The position numbers and the translations under genes are program-made. DNA of 64,000 bases, taken from Rhodoflexus caldus. GTDB lineage: Bacteria > Bacteroidota > Bacteroidia > Cytophagales > Thermoflexibacteraceae. The number at the start of each line of letters is the position of its first letter. Positions within the stretch are counted from its first letter, which is position 1. The DNA lies in contig NZ_JAJPRF010000002.1 in the NCBI RefSeq assembly GCF_021206925.1, positions 248,001-312,000 on the forward strand. Direction: 5' to 3'. This document shows positions 35,691-44,336 of the stretch, in pieces. The notes beneath the pieces were generated by a model. It was not told the DNA's origin and searched no databases. It was given only the letters and a program-made list of their open reading frames with translations.

Positions 35691-37211
35691 TTAAGATGCG
35701 ATTTGCCGCCACGCTAAGGGTAAATATTGAATCAGGTCGCCTGCCTTCATGCCCTCCTGAGAAAGTTCATCGGCGGCTATATCGCCTGCCAGCCCGTGTA
35801 AAAAGGCTCCGAGAATTGCGGCTTGGTCTGAGGGGTAGCCTTGTGCAAGCAGTGCCGTTAAAATACCGGTCAGGACATCACCGCTGCCTCCTTTGGCCAT
35901 GCCCGCATTGCCCGTGGAGTTAAAGTAAGTCAATCCCTCGGGAGTGGTTATGCAGGTATTAGCCCCTTTCAGTAAAACGACACAGGCATGTTTTTTACTC
36001 AATGTGAGTTGTATTTCGTGGCGTTTAAAATCATTGACTGCTATCCCTGTCAGGCGTTCAAATTCTTTGGGATGAGGCGTTAGAATGCTTCCCGAAGGTA
36101 TCATATCCCACCAGCGCGGGTTTTGCGCAAGCAAATTCAAGGCATCGGCATCCCATACCATGGGTAGTTTGATGTTTTGTTGCAATAAATTCTCAATGGC
36201 TGATGCTGTCATTTTGTCCTGACCGATACCGGGGCCGATGCCGATGCTGTGGTAAGATTTAATTTCCGACAAGCGATGTATAATCGTATTGCCGGCATCT
36301 ATTACACACATTGCCTCAGGTACTGCCGTTTGCATGGCTGAAAGCCCGATGGCAGGTACAGCCGCTGTAAGTAAACCTATACCCGAGCGAATGGCAGCAT
36401 GAGCGGCAAGAATGGCAGCGCCCATTTTTCCTGCACTGCCTGCAATGATGAGCCCGTGTCCGAAGTTCCCTTTGTGCGTGTTTCTGCCGCGCGGCCGATA
36501 ATATTTTTTTATCATCCCCATATCGGTGCGAAATGTCGCAGTTGCCGCATTCTTCAAAAAATCAGGATGCAAACCAATAGGCACCACCTCCCATTCTCCT
36601 GTAAACGAATAGTTTACATCGTACAGAAAACTATGTTTGGGTAATTCAAAGGTAATGGTATAATCGGCATGAAATACCGTCTCCGGATACAAAACAGGCT
36701 TGTCGGCAAACATGCCGGATGGTATATCTATGGCAACCCTATACGCTTGTCCTTTGTTAAGATGACCAATAATTTTTGCAATAAATCCTTGCGGCGGCCG
36801 ATTGAGTCCCGAACCGAAAATGCAATCCACACACACTTCATCGGGTAAGAGTTCGGGTAGTTCGCAGTTGGGTTGGAGCAGTTGAATGGATATGTTACTT
36901 ATTTGCTGCAATCGCCTCATATTCAGTTCAAAGTCTGCGCTTGGCTTATCCGGCACCGGACAAATCCAAACGGCAACTTCATACTGACCGCTGAGCAAGC
37001 GTGCCATTACCAACCCATCACCGCCGTTGTTGCCTCTGCCGCAGAAAAAGTGTATCCGATTGGCCTGTACTTTTTTCTTGTGCAGATGCTTTACCAATGC
37101 CTCGGCGGCAGCAGTAGCTGCACGTTCCATCAACTCGGGCGAGCTGATGGGTTCGTGGGCAATTGTATAGGCGTCCGCTTCGCGAATTTGGCGGGCAGTC
37201 AGGATTTTCAC
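35691..37211 (-). CDS. nnr: Bifunctional NAD(P)H-hydrate epimerase / ADP-dependent dehydratase
   Basis: Repairs damaged NADHX and NADPHX. The N-terminal YjeF/epimerase half (about 1-215) carries FFCGRGNNGGDGLVMARLL; the C-terminal carbohydrate-kinase-like dehydratase half has GIGPGIGQD, LTPHPKEFERLTG and GNAGMAKGGSGDVLTGI. 506 residues from GTG 37211, which gives the standard start KILTARQIREADAYT; an upstream frame would add 18 residues that the family lacks. Confidence 0.93.
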   Translation of the reverse strand: MKILTARQIREADAYTIAHEPISSPELMERAATAAAEALVKHLHKKKVQANRIHFFCGRGNNGGDGLVMARLLSGQYEVAVWICPVPDKPSADFELNMRRLQQISNISIQLLQPNCELPELLPDEVCVDCIFGSGLNRPPQGFIAKIIGHLNKGQAYRVAIDIPSGMFADKPVLYPETVFHADYTITFELPKHSFLYDVNYSFTGEWEVVPIGLHPDFLKNAATATFRTDMGMIKKYYRPRGRNTHKGNFGHGLIIAGSAGKMGAAILAAHAAIRSGIGLLTAAVPAIGLSAMQTAVPEAMCVIDAGNTIIHRLSEIKSYHSIGIGPGIGQDKMTASAIENLLQQNIKLPMVWDADALNLLAQNPRWWDMIPSGSILTPHPKEFERLTGIAVNDFKRHEIQLTLSKKHACVVLLKGANTCITTPEGLTYFNSTGNAGMAKGGSGDVLTGILTALLAQGYPSDQAAILGAFLHGLAGDIAADELSQEGMKAGDLIQYLPLAWRQIAS

Positions 37212-37265
37212 AGGTTGAGTTCTACTATTTTTCCGAAAGAAAATGAACCCTGTGCTGTTATGCAA

Positions 37266-37498
37266 CTTTTTCCTGTTTTTTTACTCATGATAGCTTCAAT
37301 AGGTCAATTGTATTGTGAATTTATATAAAATGATGAAACTGATGGCCCTCAAAAGTTGGCAAATGCCGCCCTGAGCCCTTTCAAACGGTAATAGCGGCTA
37401 TAATTGTTCTGGTGAATTTTGGGAATCATACCTGCATCAATTTAAACAGGACGAGGCATGGGATGAACTTTTTTGCTAAAATTTGCGTTTACCGACAT
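37266..37498. other. Divergent intergenic region before the HYC_CC_PP gene
   Basis: 233 bases between nnr (minus) and the gene at 37499. I see no hairpin or gene. The sequence TAAAATTTG near 37476 resembles the -7 box with one extra base. Short in-frame ATGs here (37412 and 37463) precede the signal peptide and are judged not used. Confidence 0.4.
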
Positions 37499-37951
37499 AT
37501 GCAAAAACAATTGCGCCATATTTTCAGCTTGCTGTTGGCCTTGCAGGTAGTAGTTGCTTCCACCGGAGCAACTTTCTACAAGCACTATTGCGCTGCGGAA
37601 GGCGAATTAATAGCGGTTTCTGCATATGCAGCGGCGGATGGCAGTTGCTGTTCCCTACATGACGACCATGGGGACGAACACCGCCAATTGCCTGAGCATG
37701 AGCAAGATGGGGGTTGTTGCGACTTGCAGTATGAATTTCGCAAAACAGACAGCGCGCCGCTTGCCGAAAGTCTCAAATTAGCAATTCCTCCCATCGTATT
37801 TTCATTACCTGAACATCTTTTCGGTGCGCTGCCGCCTGTTTTTCAAATAAGCTATGCCGTTGATGAACAGGTTGATGCAGGTAATTACTCCCCTCCTGTT
37901 TTCCGTACAGGCAAACTGCTGCTGCCTGTGATTCAGCAATTCAGATTGTAG
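37499..37951 (+). CDS. HYC_CC_PP family protein
   Basis: 150 residues from ATG 37499. A signal peptide (HIFSLLLALQVVVASTGA) is followed by the three family markers: HYC (FYKHYCAAEGEL), CC (DGSCCSLHDDHGDEH and again GGCCDLQ) and the PP motif (IPPIVFSLPE). The middle is rich in His, Asp and Cys, suggesting metal binding in the periplasm. In Bacteroidota this family regularly precedes a TonB-dependent receptor and sometimes a heavy-metal-associated domain protein; here the receptor starts 102 bases later. The metal is probably copper or zinc; this is inference. Confidence 0.85.
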   Translation: MQKQLRHIFSLLLALQVVVASTGATFYKHYCAAEGELIAVSAYAAADGSCCSLHDDHGDEHRQLPEHEQDGGCCDLQYEFRKTDSAPLAESLKLAIPPIVFSLPEHLFGALPPVFQISYAVDEQVDAGNYSPPVFRTGKLLLPVIQQFRL

Positions 37952-38040
37952 TTAAAAATTGATTGTCTGTTAAAAAAACTGACAACGTTTTTGCGTCTGT
38001 CGGGTTTTTTATGTCGCTATTGACAAAAATCAATTTTTAA
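37951..38040 (+). promoter_or_regulatory. Long-range inverted repeat between HYC_CC_PP and TonB receptor genes
   Basis: TTAAAAATTGAT (37951-37962) is the perfect reverse complement of ATCAATTTTTAA (38029-38040), enclosing about 66 bases that include a weaker hairpin (GACAACG...CGTCTGTC) followed by T6 at about 38003-38010. This looks like a partial terminator or attenuator that could set the ratio of the two genes. Confidence 0.4.
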
Positions 38041-38053
38041 CCATCTGAAAATC

Positions 38054-40333
38054 ATGAAATCGCATATAAAAACCCTATTTCTGACAGTTGTATTGCTGTC
38101 ATCTGCTTCTTTTATTTTTGCTCAGCAAAAAGTTAAAACCATTCACGGATATGTTGCCGAACAGGTCGGCAAAGAGGAACACGCCCTCATTGGCGCAAGC
38201 ATTATGTGGTTGGGCACAACGGTTGGCACTGTAACGGATACCAAAGGGCATTTTGCATTAAAATACCCTGCCAATGACCCTAAAGCGCATCTGATTGTGG
38301 TAAGTTTTGCCGGTTATAAAACCGATACTGTCGATATTCACAAAGCACATACGCACCAACACGGCAAGGAAACTCATATTGAAATCATACTGCAACCACT
38401 CGAGCTGCGCGAAGTAACCGTAACGGCAGGTAAAAATGACGAATTCAGCCCGATTCGCACCGATGTGCTTACCGTCAAAGACTTGCGAAAGGCTGCCTGC
38501 TGCAATCTGTCGGAAAGTTTTGAAACACAGGCTTCGGTAGATGTAAGTTTTTCGGATGCGGTTTCGGGTGCTAAACAAATCCACATGTTGGGGCTGGATG
38601 GCGTGTATGCGCAAATTTCGTCGGAAAACTTGCCGGCCGTTCGCGGACTGTCTGCACGCAGCGGCATGTATTTTATACCCGGCACTTGGGTGCGCTCTAT
38701 TGACATCAGCAAAGGTGCGGGAAGTGTGGTAAATGGCTATGAGTCTATTACCGGGCAAATTAATGTGGAGTTAGTCAAACCTTTTGAAGATACGGAACGG
38801 CTGTTTTTTAACACCTATGTAAATCAGTTTGGCAGAGCCGAACAAAATATCCACTGGCGCAAAAAAATCAACTCCAAATGGGCTACCGCTACTTTGTTGC
38901 ACGGCAGCGGACAGCGATTCCGCGAAGATTTCAATGAAGACGGCTTTTTGGATGCTCCGCAATTTTCTCAATTGAATGGTATCAGCCGCTGGCAGTACAA
39001 CGGCGAGAAAATGGAGGCACAATTTGGTATTAAGGCACTCTACGATGACAAAATGGGCGGACAGTTAGATTTCCGCAAAAATACACCTAGCGTGCGCGGC
39101 GGCATCTATGGCTTCCGTTGGGAAAACCAACGCACCGAGTTTTTCAGCAAAACAGGCTTTTTTCTGCCTAAAGAAACAGAAAGTATCGGCATTATTGTAA
39201 ATGCATCTAACCACAATGTAAAAGGCTTATGGGGCGACTTCCGCTACAACGGCAGGCAGCAATATTTGCTGTTCAACAGCATTTATCAAAACCAATTCGG
39301 CGATAACCACATCCTGAAAGCCGGTGTAAGTGCTTCCATGGATAACTATGACGAAACGTATAATAACACCGACCGCATTCGCCATGAGCGCACAGCAGGT
39401 GCTTTTGCCGAATACAGTTTTACCATACCTCGCAAATTGGTTGTGGTAGCGGGCTTGCGTTACGACCGGCACAATTTGGCAGGCAACGTAATCACGCCGC
39501 GCTTGCACCTGAAATATGACTTCAGCCCACTCACCTCGTTGCGCCTTTCGGCAGGGCGAGGTATGCGCTATGCAAACCCCATTGCCGAAAATATGGGCTA
39601 CTTGGTCAGCAATCGCCGCCTGAATATTGCGGACAATCTGCGCGCCGAGTTTGCATGGAACATGGGCGGCAGTCTGCATCAAAAATTCCTGATTAACAAC
39701 CGCAATGGCTCTGTAACAGTAGATGTATTCCGTACAAATTTTGAAAATCAGACAATTGTAGATTTGGACAGCGACCCGCATCAGGTGCAGATATATAACC
39801 TCAACGGGCGCTCATTTGCCAATAGTTTTCAGGTACAGGGCGAATACGAAATTGCCGACGGTCTGAGCATTACGGGAGCTTATAAATACTACGATGTTCG
39901 CGCACAAATTGGCAATGAGTTGCGGCAAGTACCATTTATCCCACAGCACCGTGCAATGGGCAATGCTGCCTTAGACATTAAGCGCTGGCGCTTTGATTTG
40001 ACCGTACAATGGTATGGGGCTAAACGCCTGCCCATAGCACCGCTTGTAGGTATGCCAATGCCCGGCGAAGACCATGGCGGACATACGCCTGCGTTAGGTG
40101 CTCCCTACTGGCGTGCCTATTCGCCCCATTACTTCTTGATTAACAGCCAAGTAACACGGGTATTCCGCACTTGGGAAGTATATTTAGGCATGGAAAACAT
40201 GGGCAACTTTATGCAAATGCACCCGATTGTGCAGGCTGACAATCCTTGGGGGCAGCATTTTGATGCAGGCATCATTTGGGCCCCCATCATGGGGCGGATG
40301 CTCTACACAGGTGTAAGGATTATGATTGATTAA
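38054..40333 (+). CDS. TonB-dependent receptor, His/Met-rich, metal type
   Basis: 759-residue outer-membrane transporter. A signal peptide (LFLTVVLLSSASFIFAQ), then a carboxypeptidase-regulatory-like domain (about 26-120), a TonB plug (about 125-235) and a 22-strand-type barrel to the C-terminus. The plug block LRKAACCNLSESFETQASVDVSF with two adjacent Cys and VSGAKQIHMLGLDGVYAQI is typical of receptors that travel with HYC_CC_PP proteins. His-rich HKAHTHQHGKETH in the first domain and MPMPGEDHGGHTP in a late loop point to metal binding. Cargo is unknown; copper or zinc complexes are the likely guess. Confidence 0.9.
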   Translation: MKSHIKTLFLTVVLLSSASFIFAQQKVKTIHGYVAEQVGKEEHALIGASIMWLGTTVGTVTDTKGHFALKYPANDPKAHLIVVSFAGYKTDTVDIHKAHTHQHGKETHIEIILQPLELREVTVTAGKNDEFSPIRTDVLTVKDLRKAACCNLSESFETQASVDVSFSDAVSGAKQIHMLGLDGVYAQISSENLPAVRGLSARSGMYFIPGTWVRSIDISKGAGSVVNGYESITGQINVELVKPFEDTERLFFNTYVNQFGRAEQNIHWRKKINSKWATATLLHGSGQRFREDFNEDGFLDAPQFSQLNGISRWQYNGEKMEAQFGIKALYDDKMGGQLDFRKNTPSVRGGIYGFRWENQRTEFFSKTGFFLPKETESIGIIVNASNHNVKGLWGDFRYNGRQQYLLFNSIYQNQFGDNHILKAGVSASMDNYDETYNNTDRIRHERTAGAFAEYSFTIPRKLVVVAGLRYDRHNLAGNVITPRLHLKYDFSPLTSLRLSAGRGMRYANPIAENMGYLVSNRRLNIADNLRAEFAWNMGGSLHQKFLINNRNGSVTVDVFRTNFENQTIVDLDSDPHQVQIYNLNGRSFANSFQVQGEYEIADGLSITGAYKYYDVRAQIGNELRQVPFIPQHRAMGNAALDIKRWRFDLTVQWYGAKRLPIAPLVGMPMPGEDHGGHTPALGAPYWRAYSPHYFLINSQVTRVFRTWEVYLGMENMGNFMQMHPIVQADNPWGQHFDAGIIWAPIMGRMLYTGVRIMID

Positions 40334-40342
40334 AAATTCAAC

Positions 40343-40380
40343 AAAAAAGCCGCTCTTTTTTTACAGGAGCGGCTTTGTTA
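40343..40380. terminator. Bidirectional terminator between receptor and TM2 genes
   Basis: AAAGCCGCTC (40346-40355) pairs with GAGCGGCTTT (40367-40376) around an 11-base loop, flanked by A and T runs. Confidence 0.85.
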
Positions 40381-40402
40381 TTTCGTGTAAAACTACAAAT
40401 GC

Positions 40403-40837
40403 CTAATCTACATAGTCGCCACCTTTAGGTTTAAGGTCACGAATCAAAATGCGGATGAAATCAATCAGTACCCAAATACCTAAGCCGCCCAGCGTGAGCA
40501 GTTGCACAACGCCTTGCCAAGTATAACCTAAGTAAAAACGGTGAATGCCCAAGCCACCGAGGAAAAAGCATAGCAGCACTGCTACCAGCCATTTCTTCCC
40601 TTCGGCCACATTCTTTTCCATTTTGTCTAATTGCTTTTCCGCTTTTTTGAGTGCTTTGACTTCAGCCTTAGAGAGTTCGCCTGTTTGTGCCTTTGCTTGC
40701 AGTTGGTCGCGTACCGCTTGCAATTCTGCCTGTACCGTTGCCGGGTTGTCCGCTTTTTTATCGGAAATTGGAGCAGCAGACATCAGAATGCCACAAGTTA
40801 CCAGAGCAAACGTAAACAGTTTAAAAAGTCTGTTCAT
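40403..40837 (-). CDS. TM2 domain protein
   Basis: 144 residues with a signal-like N-terminal hydrophobic segment, then a charged coiled coil (VQAELQAVRDQLQAKAQT...KAEKQLDKMEKN, about 35-78). The C-terminal TM2 domain has two membrane segments joined by a short turn (FFLGGLGIHRFYLGYTWQGVVQLLTLGGLGIWVLIDFIRIL, with the DRF-like GLGIHRFYLG loop). TM2 proteins are unassigned in bacteria. The 165 bases upstream (40838-41002) hold no gene or clear hairpin. Confidence 0.87.
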   Translation of the reverse strand: MNRLFKLFTFALVTCGILMSAAPISDKKADNPATVQAELQAVRDQLQAKAQTGELSKAEVKALKKAEKQLDKMEKNVAEGKKWLVAVLLCFFLGGLGIHRFYLGYTWQGVVQLLTLGGLGIWVLIDFIRILIRDLKPKGGDYVD

Positions 40838-41002
40838 AGAATAATGATATAAAGTTTAGCAAAACGCCTACTCATCGGCTTTTCGGCATCCGCCACCTGA
40901 TGTTGAGGATTTCGGTGTTATTCCTTTCTTGCGAAAGTTAGCATTTTCCTACAATTGCAAAGAATTTATCAGGTAAATTTCAGATGAATTTATCGGGCGA
41001 TT

Positions 41003-42538
41003 TTAAACTTTTACGGAACTGCGCCTCATGGCCAGTACATCATCCAAATATTCGCGGGTATTGCTCAGGCGCGGCACTTTGTGCTGTCCACCGAGTTTTC
41101 CGCGTTTTGCCATCCATGCGTAAAAAGTCCCTTTGGGCAGGGCATGGATAACAGGTGCTGTCAAGGCAAGGTCTTTGTAGCGCTTGGCATCGTAGTCGGA
41201 GTTGATTTCGCGCAGTTTTTCGTCCAACAGTTGCGTGAAACATTCCAAAGAGTGCAAAGAAGCGTCAAAATTTTCAAACTCTATTGCCCACTCATGGCCG
41301 CCTTTGTTGTCTATACCCAAATAAACAGGTGCAGCGGTATAATCATTGACAATCAGTCCGGTTTCTTTGCAGGCATATGCAAGGGCAGTGTCGGCATTCT
41401 CTACCACCATTTCTTCACCGAAAGCATTGATAAAATGCTTGGTTCGCCCTGCAATGCGTATGCGGTACGGATTGGTGGAGGTGAAGCGCACTACATCGCC
41501 GATTTTGTAGCGCCAAAGCCCCGAATTGGTAGAAATTATCATGGCATAAGACTTGCCAACCTGCACATCTGCCAAACCCACAGTCGGCGGATGGTCGGCT
41601 TGCGCAAATTCCAGCGGGATAAATTCGTAGTAAACCCCGTAGTCCAACATGAGCAGCAGGTCTTGGCTGTCGCGTTGGTCTTGGATGCCAAAGAAACCCT
41701 CCGAAGCATTATAGGTTTCCATATAGTGCATATCGTCCGCGGGAATCAGTTGGCGGAACAATTCGCGATAGGGCGTAAATGAAACTGCTCCGTGGAAAAA
41801 AACTTCCAAATTAGGCCATACTTCACGGATGTGTTGCCTGCCTGTTAGCTCAAGGATGCGTTGGAGCAGTACCACCGTCCATGTGGGAACTCCCGACATG
41901 CCCGTAACATTTTCGCCGATGGTGAGTTGGGCAATTTTTTCTACTTTTTCTTCCCATTTATCCATCAAAGCTACTTCAATGCTCGGCGTGCGCAAAAACT
42001 CAGCCCATATGGGTAAATTTTTCATAATCAATGCCGAAACATCGCCGCAATAGGTGTTGGGGTTAAAAGGATTCAGTTGATAGCTGCCGCCGATTCCCAA
42101 ATTTTTACCCAAAAAAGCACGCGTGTTGGGGTAATTATTGACATACAAGCAAAGCATGTCTTTACCGCCTTTGTAATGACATTCCTGCAAATGTTCTTCG
42201 GAAACAGGGATATATTTGCTGCGGGCATTGGTCGTTCCCGATGATTTGGAGAACCATGTAAATTCGCCCGGCCAAAGAACATTTTTTTCGCCGCGCAGCA
42301 CTCGCTCTATCTGCGGGTAAAGGTCTTCATAGGCAGACACAGGCACACGGGCGGCAAATTGCTCGCGGTTGCGGATATCGGCATAGCCATACTTGCGTCC
42401 CCAGTCGGTTGCAGCGGCTGTTTTAATCAAATGGCGGAAAATTTCTTGCTGCACATCGTGCGGATGGTTCATAAACCGCTCTATTTGCGGAAAACGACGG
42501 CGCATTAACCAAGTAAGAATCGTATTGAACCACTCCAT
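41003..42538 (-). CDS. GH3-type auxin-responsive promoter family protein (acyl-adenylating)
   Basis: 511 residues of the GH3 branch of the ANL adenylating superfamily, which joins carboxylic acids to amino acids in plants. Visible blocks are FSKSSGTTNARSKYIPVSEE (the phosphate-binding P-loop type, about 95-114), GLADVQVGKSYAMIISTNSGLWRYKIGDVVRF (the A5/A6-like region) and FINAFGEEMVVENADTAL (C-terminal hinge). Bacteroidota carry such proteins with no known substrate; a conjugating role for a fatty or aromatic acid is only inference. lptB lies 69 bases upstream on the same strand, but a promoter box at 42565 suggests its own start. Confidence 0.85.
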   Translation of the reverse strand: MEWFNTILTWLMRRRFPQIERFMNHPHDVQQEIFRHLIKTAAATDWGRKYGYADIRNREQFAARVPVSAYEDLYPQIERVLRGEKNVLWPGEFTWFSKSSGTTNARSKYIPVSEEHLQECHYKGGKDMLCLYVNNYPNTRAFLGKNLGIGGSYQLNPFNPNTYCGDVSALIMKNLPIWAEFLRTPSIEVALMDKWEEKVEKIAQLTIGENVTGMSGVPTWTVVLLQRILELTGRQHIREVWPNLEVFFHGAVSFTPYRELFRQLIPADDMHYMETYNASEGFFGIQDQRDSQDLLLMLDYGVYYEFIPLEFAQADHPPTVGLADVQVGKSYAMIISTNSGLWRYKIGDVVRFTSTNPYRIRIAGRTKHFINAFGEEMVVENADTALAYACKETGLIVNDYTAAPVYLGIDNKGGHEWAIEFENFDASLHSLECFTQLLDEKLREINSDYDAKRYKDLALTAPVIHALPKGTFYAWMAKRGKLGGQHKVPRLSNTREYLDDVLAMRRSSVKV

Positions 42539-42564
42539 AAATTTACAGGCATTAGATATGGCTG

Positions 42565-42591
42565 CAAATCTACAAAAAACAAGTATTCCAA
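42565..42591 (-). promoter_or_regulatory. Promoter of the GH3 family gene
   Basis: TTG (42591-42589), 16 bases, TAGATTTG (42572-42565), close to the TTG-N17-23-TAnnTTTG consensus. Start would be near 42560, 22 bases before the ATG. Confidence 0.5.
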
Positions 42592-42607
42592 TTCGTGCGG
42601 CCGATTT

Positions 42608-43345
42608 TTACTCGAAAAACTTGCGCTTAAACTCAAAGCGCTCGCCGAGGTAGGCTTTACGTACCACCGGATTGACTACCAGATTTTCGGGGGTATCGGA
42701 AACAAGAATCTTGCCTTCGGAGAGGATATATGCGCGGTCGGTAATGGAAAGCGTTTCGTCCACATTATGGTCGGTAATCAGGATGCCGATATTTTTGGAT
42801 TTCAGCTTGTAAACGATGTATTGAATTTCCTCGACTGCCAGCGGGTCTACGCCTGCAAAAGGTTCGTCGAGCAGAATGAATTTAGGGCGCACCGAAAGTG
42901 CACGTGCAATTTCTGTGCGGCGGCGCTCTCCGCCGGAGAGTACCTTACCCAAATTTTTGCGCACTTTGGTCAGGCTAAACTCCTCAATCAACTCTTCTAC
43001 GCGCTGCCGCTGTTCGGCTTTGGTCAGATTGGTCATTTCCAGCGGTGCGAGGATGTTTTCTTCTACCGTCAGGTCGCGAAAAACAGAGGCCTCCTGTGCC
43101 AAATAGCCAACGCCAAGCCGTGCACGGCGGTACATGGGCAGGTCGGTAATTTCTTGTTCATCCAAATAAATTTTGCCGCTGTTCGGCTTAATCAGCCCTA
43201 CAATCATGTAGAAAGTAGTCGTTTTGCCCGCTCCGTTTGGCCCCAGTAAGCCTACAATCTCCCCTTGACGTACCTCAACGGATACATCATTCACCACTAA
43301 TCGCGATTTGTATTTCTTAAAGAGGTGTTCCGAGCGAAGCAGCAT
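42608..43345 (-). CDS. lptB: LPS export ABC transporter ATP-binding protein
   Basis: ATPase that powers LPS extraction from the inner membrane together with LptF/LptG. 245 residues from ATG 43345 ([18 protein letters not shown]). Walker [11 protein letters not shown]-loop in [18 protein letters not shown], signature LSGGERRR, Walker [13 protein letters not shown] and His switch [10 protein letters not shown] are all intact. The C-terminus is [13 protein letters not shown] longer in-frame start upstream would add 40 residues with no family counterpart. LptF/G are not in this window. Confidence 0.95.
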   Translation of the reverse strand: MLLRSEHLFKKYKSRLVVNDVSVEVRQGEIVGLLGPNGAGKTTTFYMIVGLIKPNSGKIYLDEQEITDLPMYRRARLGVGYLAQEASVFRDLTVEENILAPLEMTNLTKAEQRQRVEELIEEFSLTKVRKNLGKVLSGGERRRTEIARALSVRPKFILLDEPFAGVDPLAVEEIQYIVYKLKSKNIGILITDHNVDETLSITDRAYILSEGKILVSDTPENLVVNPVVRKAYLGERFEFKRKFFE

Positions 43346-43393
43346 AGGTTTACGGGCTAAGTTTACGGTGAATTGTTTAGTTTTGTAACGGCG

Positions 43394-43401
43394 CAAAGTT
43401 A
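43394..43401 (-). promoter_or_regulatory. -7 box for lptB
   Basis: TAACTTTG on the minus strand, a full match to TAnnTTTG, about 49 bases before the lptB ATG and just left of the divergent gene at 43459. No TTG at the usual distance. Confidence 0.45.
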
Positions 43402-43458
43402 GCTGAATGAACGCCAAACCCACGCGCTTAACGAATTTTAACCGCAAGCAAAGCAGAA

Positions 43459-44076
43459 ATGACACCGCAAGATTTAAACCCCAAACAAACCGCCCTTGTG
43501 CTGGTAGATATGCAAAACGATTTTTTCTTCAAAAAAGGTGCTTATCCGCGAAATGGGCTGCATATTCCCGACAGTGCGGGACTTATCCGGCGGTTAGTAA
43601 CCGTTGCCGACGCACTTCGTCGCGCGGGCGGGCTGATTATTTCTACACAGTTTACCTTGCTGCCCGGTAAGGACGGCGAACCGATGATTTCGGAAGGGCT
43701 GAAAAAAGCACGCCCTTTTATCACTAAAGGAGATTTCTGCCCGGGTGATTTTGGTCATCGGCTGGTAGAAGAACTTGCTCCGGCCGACTTTACGGTTGAT
43801 AAAATCTCATTTTCAGCATTTTATCAAACCTTTCTCGACTTTATTTTGCGCAAGCAAAACATTCGCACGTTGCTCATTGGCGGCATTGTAACCAACAGCG
43901 GCGTAGCTGCCACACTCCGCGACGGCCTTTCGCATGGCTATGAGGTGGTGCTGCTCTCCGACGGCTGCGCATCATTCTCCGAAGAAGCACATCAGGATAC
44001 GCTCAATTCGTTGCGCCACGTAGCACCGTTGATTATTTGCGATGCCATGGCCGATTTGCTGGATACCTATAAGTAA
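43459..44076 (+). CDS. Isochorismatase-fold protein without the nucleophilic cysteine
   Basis: 205 residues. The fold is clear: [15 protein letters not shown] with the catalytic-type Asp17, [14 protein letters not shown] with Lys115, and the later [19 protein letters not shown]. In cysteine hydrolases (nicotinamidase, ureidoacrylate hydrolase) the next block is TDVCVxxT; here it is [16 protein letters not shown], so Gly148 sits at the Cys position, as in the isochorismate lyases EntB and PhzD. It may be a lyase-like or binding variant; siderophore genes are absent. Divergent from lptB. Confidence 0.85.
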   Translation: MTPQDLNPKQTALVLVDMQNDFFFKKGAYPRNGLHIPDSAGLIRRLVTVADALRRAGGLIISTQFTLLPGKDGEPMISEGLKKARPFITKGDFCPGDFGHRLVEELAPADFTVDKISFSAFYQTFLDFILRKQNIRTLLIGGIVTNSGVAATLRDGLSHGYEVVLLSDGCASFSEEAHQDTLNSLRHVAPLIICDAMADLLDTYK

Positions 44077-44336
44077 GCAATTTAAAACGACCTTTCAAAT
44101 TTACCGCAAAGCCCGCTGAGCGTTACGCCAAGCGCGCTGAGTATTTTTATGATGAATCTTTTCTTTGCGCACACTGCGGTTAAACCTTTGCGTTCTCCGC
44201 GGTAAAAAAGAACGCAATTCAAAACGCTTTTCTAAATCCGCTGGCAGGGATGGTCTAAGCAAACGCTGTCAGCGGACGAAATCCCTGCCGGCAGTTTAAT
44301 AACAGACAAAATTTTGCTTAACTATTTGATTGACAC
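44077..44336. other. Structured intergenic region before apbE
   Basis: 260 bases without a gene. It contains imperfect repeats of the type TTACCGC-AAAG...CTTTGCG...CCGCGGTA and two overlapping, mutually exclusive hairpins: TCCGCTGGCA (44237-44246) with TGTCAGCGGA (44268-44277), and GGCAGGGAT (44243-44251) with ATCCCTGCC (44281-44289). Bacteroidota intergenic regions often hold such palindromic elements; no known riboswitch was recognised. Confidence 0.45.
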
